7,421 bases of DNA from Fimbriimonadales bacterium. Lineage in GTDB: Bacteria; Armatimonadota; Fimbriimonadia; Fimbriimonadales; GBS-DC. Within the stretch, counting starts at the first letter, position 1. Every line of letters begins with the position of its first letter. Positions 5,936 to 7,421 of this stretch are shown piece after piece. Below the pieces are notes generated by a model. That model did no database searches. It had not been told where the DNA came from and saw only the letters and a program-made list of their open reading frames with translations. A program made the translations under genes and the position numbers. The DNA lies in assembly GCA_026416655.1 (NCBI GenBank), contig JAOAES010000125.1, positions 1 to 7,421 on the forward strand, given 5' to 3'.

Positions 5936-6018
5936 CCCCGACGGTAAGAGCATTAACTGTTGCCTACTGTCCCCTGAAGCACTTAGGCGCAATTCCCCCT
6001 AATTTCCCCCCGAAATTG

Positions 6019-6047
6019 TGAACATTTCGCAAAAAACGGTGTATAAT
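6019..6047 (+). promoter_or_regulatory. Promoter of the dockerin-repeat gene
   Basis: A consensus TATAAT lies at 6042-6047. A partial -35, TGAACA (6019-6024), is 17 bp upstream; TTGTGA (6016-6021) is an alternative at 20 bp. Transcription would start near 6054, at the base of the leader stem, leaving a leader of about 70 nt. Confidence 0.6.
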
Positions 6048-6052
6048 AGGAG

Positions 6053-6108
6053 TGCAGGCATTAAGGGGGCGTTAAGCGACTTTGACGCTCTCGTAACTCT
6101 TGCCTGCG
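6053..6108 (+). promoter_or_regulatory. Structured 5' leader of the dockerin-repeat gene
   Basis: GCAGGCA (6054-6060) pairs perfectly with TGCCTGC (6101-6107), with a further T-G wobble (6053/6108), closing a 40-nt interior. Inside, GTTA (6071-6074)/TAAC (6094-6097) and AGCG (6075-6078)/CGCT (6086-6089) can stack with a 4-nt bulge and a 7-nt loop. The long stem begins at the expected transcription start and ends directly on AAAGGAGG (6109-6116). It could stabilise the message or set ribosome access. It does not match a riboswitch class I recognise. Confidence 0.45.
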
Positions 6109-6116
6109 AAAGGAGG
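6109..6116 (+). promoter_or_regulatory. Shine-Dalgarno site deciding the start of the dockerin-repeat gene
   Basis: AAAGGAGG is followed by two in-frame ATGs, three bases (6120) and nine bases (6126) downstream. The second has the better spacing and gives a cleaner signal peptide. The in-frame GTG at 6018 lies upstream of the -10 box and cannot be in the mRNA from this promoter. Confidence 0.75.
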
Positions 6117-6125
6117 CTTATGACG

Positions 6126-7247
6126 ATGCATCGATCGATGACTTTAGCTGTGGCAGGCGCAATGCTGTGCGCCTCGTTTGCATTCGCTGGCGATAAGCAG
6201 AAGCAACTGCCCTTACTACCTGCTGAACCGGGTCAGATGGTCATGCCTCAGCGCATGATGAAGGTCAAGTGGGAAAACGGCAAGTTCGTGCCCGTGACCC
6301 CGTGGATCGAAGTAGGCGACTTCGCGCCCGCAGGTCCCTGCTCCGCTAACGAAGTTCTTGTGTTCGACCACTTCGGTACGGATGCGAACGGCGCGCCGAT
6401 TGGCGGTTCGAACTGTCGCCCTGACTTTGCTCCGAGCTCGCGCTGGTTCTTCGGTCCCACCTACCACAACCCCTACTGGGCGAACGACATCCAGACGCTG
6501 GTAAACGCGCAGTACAACGGCGCTGTCGCCACCTCGCTGACCCACGCGTGGTTCTGGAACCCGCTTACCAGCCCTGAGCGCTGTATTATTATCATCGGCA
6601 CTACTGAGCAAATGGACGCCGAGTGTCAGGATGTGCACGATGTGTTCGATGCGCCTGGCCGAATCTTAGACGCTGTGGTGCTGGACTACGGTCCACTGGC
6701 AGCAGGCACGGGCTACTATTTCTCGCCCGTGTGCTTGCAGGCGATTGGCGGGCTCAATCTCCCTGCAACCCCTGCCGATGACGGCGATCCGGGCACGACG
6801 CTGCTGGGCGGATACTTTGTGATTTACGCCAGCGCGTTTGACGCAGGCACAGGCGCAGTGACCTACGCCAGCCGTGCGCAGCCGATGCTCTGGAGCATGC
6901 AGGACGCGGGCAACATCGGCAGCTCCACCAGCCTGCAGTGGGACGATGACACCCCCACCAACGGCACGCATGACGCTCCGGGTGAGTGCTTCGACTACAC
7001 CTACAGCGTGTGCACCAATCCGCCGCGTGTGCTGGGCGGCATGATGGCGTTCTGGGTAACTCCGAGCTGCACTTCCAGCCCTGACATCAACGGCAACGGC
7101 TGCGTGGACGACGCCGACCTGCTGGAGGTGCTGTTCGCCTTCGGCAGCACGGGCAGTCCGGGCATTGACGGCGATGCGAACTGCGACGGCATCGTGGACG
7201 ACGCCGACCTGCTGGATGTGCTGTTCGCTTTTGGCACGGGTTGCTAA
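6126..7247 (+). CDS. Secreted Cys-rich protein with two C-terminal dockerin-type I (Ca2+-binding) repeats
   Basis: The 373-residue precursor has a clear Sec signal peptide (MHRSMTLAVAGAMLCASFAFA, cut before GDK). The body (about 22-317) is acidic and rich in Gly, aromatic residues and cysteines (72, 97, 153, 167, 203, 288, 296, 315). I do not recognise it; its strand-like stretches and Gly/Asp-rich turns suggest an extracellular beta-rich domain. The C-terminus has two 12-residue EF-hand-like calcium loops, D320-x-N-x-N-G-x-V-D-x-x-D331 and D350-x-N-x-D-G-x-V-D-x-x-D361, each followed by a helix LL(E/D)VLFAFG. This is the dockerin type I layout, 30 residues apart, and the protein ends four residues later (TGC). 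In cellulosomes such pairs dock onto cohesins, but in non-cellulolytic bacteria they end many secreted proteins of unknown purpose. No cohesin or catalytic domain is seen. A start at 6120, adding two residues, is possible. The gene is monocistronic, with its own promoter, leader and terminator. Confidence 0.88.
   Translation: MHRSMTLAVAGAMLCASFAFAGDKQKQLPLLPAEPGQMVMPQRMMKVKWENGKFVPVTPWIEVGDFAPAGPCSANEVLVFDHFGTDANGAPIGGSNCRPDFAPSSRWFFGPTYHNPYWANDIQTLVNAQYNGAVATSLTHAWFWNPLTSPERCIIIIGTTEQMDAECQDVHDVFDAPGRILDAVVLDYGPLAAGTGYYFSPVCLQAIGGLNLPATPADDGDPGTTLLGGYFVIYASAFDAGTGAVTYASRAQPMLWSMQDAGNIGSSTSLQWDDDTPTNGTHDAPGECFDYTYSVCTNPPRVLGGMMAFWVTPSCTSSPDINGNGCVDDADLLEVLFAFGSTGSPGIDGDANCDGIVDDADLLDVLFAFGTGC
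7103..7234 (+). repeat. 90-bp-period direct repeat encoding the two dockerin modules
   Basis: Bases 7103-7144 and 7193-7234 match in all but three positions, including an unbroken 24-base identity at their 5' ends. They encode VDDADLL(E/D)VLFAFG in both copies. The period of 30 codons is that of the dockerin repeat. The high DNA identity suggests a recent duplication or gene conversion, since the calcium-loop halves before each copy differ more. Confidence 0.85.
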
Positions 7248-7279
7248 TCGCTGAAGGCAGTGGACGCGGAGTTAGGCGC

Positions 7280-7314
7280 GAGGGCGCAGAGAGTTCTCTG
7301 CGCCCTCTATTTAA
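7280..7314 (+). terminator. Rho-independent terminator of the dockerin-repeat gene
   Basis: A perfect 12-bp GC-rich stem (7280-7291 with 7296-7307) encloses a 4-nt loop (AGTT) and is followed by TATTTAA. It lies 32 nt after the stop codon. The T-tract is short and interrupted, but stem strength and position make termination likely. Confidence 0.8.
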
Positions 7315-7359
7315 CCCGAGTTGCTATCTATCGGTTTTGCGCAAGTAATATTATTCGGC

Positions 7360-7392
7360 GTTAGCGACACAGTTCGTCAGCGAGACGCTAAC
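7360..7392. repeat. Inverted repeat GTTAGCG / CGCTAAC in the terminal non-coding tail
   Basis: GTTAGCG (7360-7366) and CGCTAAC (7386-7392) are perfect inverse complements around 19 nt. The tail after the terminator (7315-7421) has no open frame or ribosome binding site that I can support, so this may be the leader or operator of a gene beyond the window. Confidence 0.35.
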
Positions 7393-7421
7393 ACTACGCG
7401 CGCTCTCCGCATAGCGTCGGC

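Larger units (their letters stand above)
5819..6125. other. Divergent intergenic region between tpiA and the dockerin-repeat gene
   Basis: About 300 bp without a convincing gene. The left half would be the leader and promoter of tpiA, with a hairpin and a TATACT box on the minus strand. The right half holds the -10 box, a folded leader and the Shine-Dalgarno site of the dockerin-repeat gene. The ~80 bp between the two promoters (about 5937-6015) show no structure I can name. Confidence 0.6.

Noticed and set aside
6053..6116. Known riboswitch (c-di-GMP, cobalamin, fluoride) in the dockerin-gene leader
   Set aside because: I looked for the conserved cores of these classes and did not find them. 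The element is too short for a cobalamin aptamer.
6018..6125. N-terminal extension of the dockerin-repeat protein to a GTG at 6018
   Set aside because: It would place the start upstream of the TATAAT box and ahead of the leader stem, and would bury the signal peptide behind 36 unrelated residues. The ATG at 6126, after AAAGGAGG, fits better.
6150..6175. Possible lipoprotein signal (Cys15) in the dockerin-repeat protein
   Set aside because: The residues before the Cys (GAML-C) do not form a lipobox, the hydrophobic stretch continues past the Cys, and a normal cleavage site AFA-G follows.
7321..7355. Promoter in the right-hand tail (TTGCTA ... TAATAT)
   Set aside because: The spacing is 19 bp with a poor -35, and no gene start follows inside the window, so it cannot be told from AT-rich chance sequence.

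Overview
This 7.4-kb chromosomal window has compact, moderately GC-rich coding, short gaps between genes, core metabolic genes (pyrF, tpiA), a tRNA gene and secreted proteins. One secreted protein ends in two dockerin-type Ca2+-binding repeats of the form DDADLLxVLFAFG. That ending, together with TGN-TATAAT promoters and apparently leaderless genes, suggests a deep-branching, possibly thermophilic bacterium such as Armatimonadota (Fimbriimonadia-like). This placement is inferred from protein style only and has not been confirmed by a search. I saw no insertion sequence, phage gene, CRISPR array or att site.

Left part, minus strand (1-3583). Reading leftward: a cobalamin/heme-type substrate-binding protein homolog without a signal peptide (3583 to 2696); a secreted protein with a low-complexity linker, a Tyr-rich middle and an NTF2-like C-terminus (2650 to 1487); an NAD-dependent epimerase/dehydratase of the extended SDR family (1425 to 340); and the N-terminal 110 codons of a GT-C-type membrane glycosyltransferase that runs off the window (330 to 1). 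The last two form an operon with a 9-nt gap and look like surface-glycan genes. The epimerase and the binding protein each have a TATAAT box 6-9 nt before the ATG and no ribosome binding site, so both are probably translated from leaderless mRNAs.

Middle (3600-4987, plus strand). tRNA-Gln(CTG) has its own TTGAAT-N17-TATACT promoter, which overlaps the divergent promoter of the binding-protein gene. It is followed by a membrane-anchored TlpA/ResA-like thioredoxin, whose stop codon overlaps the start of pyrF (ATGA). pyrF encodes OMP decarboxylase, the last step of UMP synthesis. It converges on tpiA.

Right part (5012-7421). tpiA (triosephosphate isomerase, minus strand) carries a GHSETR active-site variant and an extra segment after it. 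A roughly 300-bp divergent region separates it from a secreted, Cys-rich protein with two dockerin-like repeats. That gene has a clear -10 box, a predicted folded leader closed by a 7-8 bp stem ending at the Shine-Dalgarno sequence, and a strong 12-bp terminator hairpin. The last ~110 bp hold no recognisable gene, only an inverted repeat that resembles part of that leader.

No obvious new multi-gene system is visible. The best leads are the structured leader with its dockerin-repeat protein, the signal-less Cys-rich binding protein, and the composite Tyr-rich/NTF2-like secreted protein.
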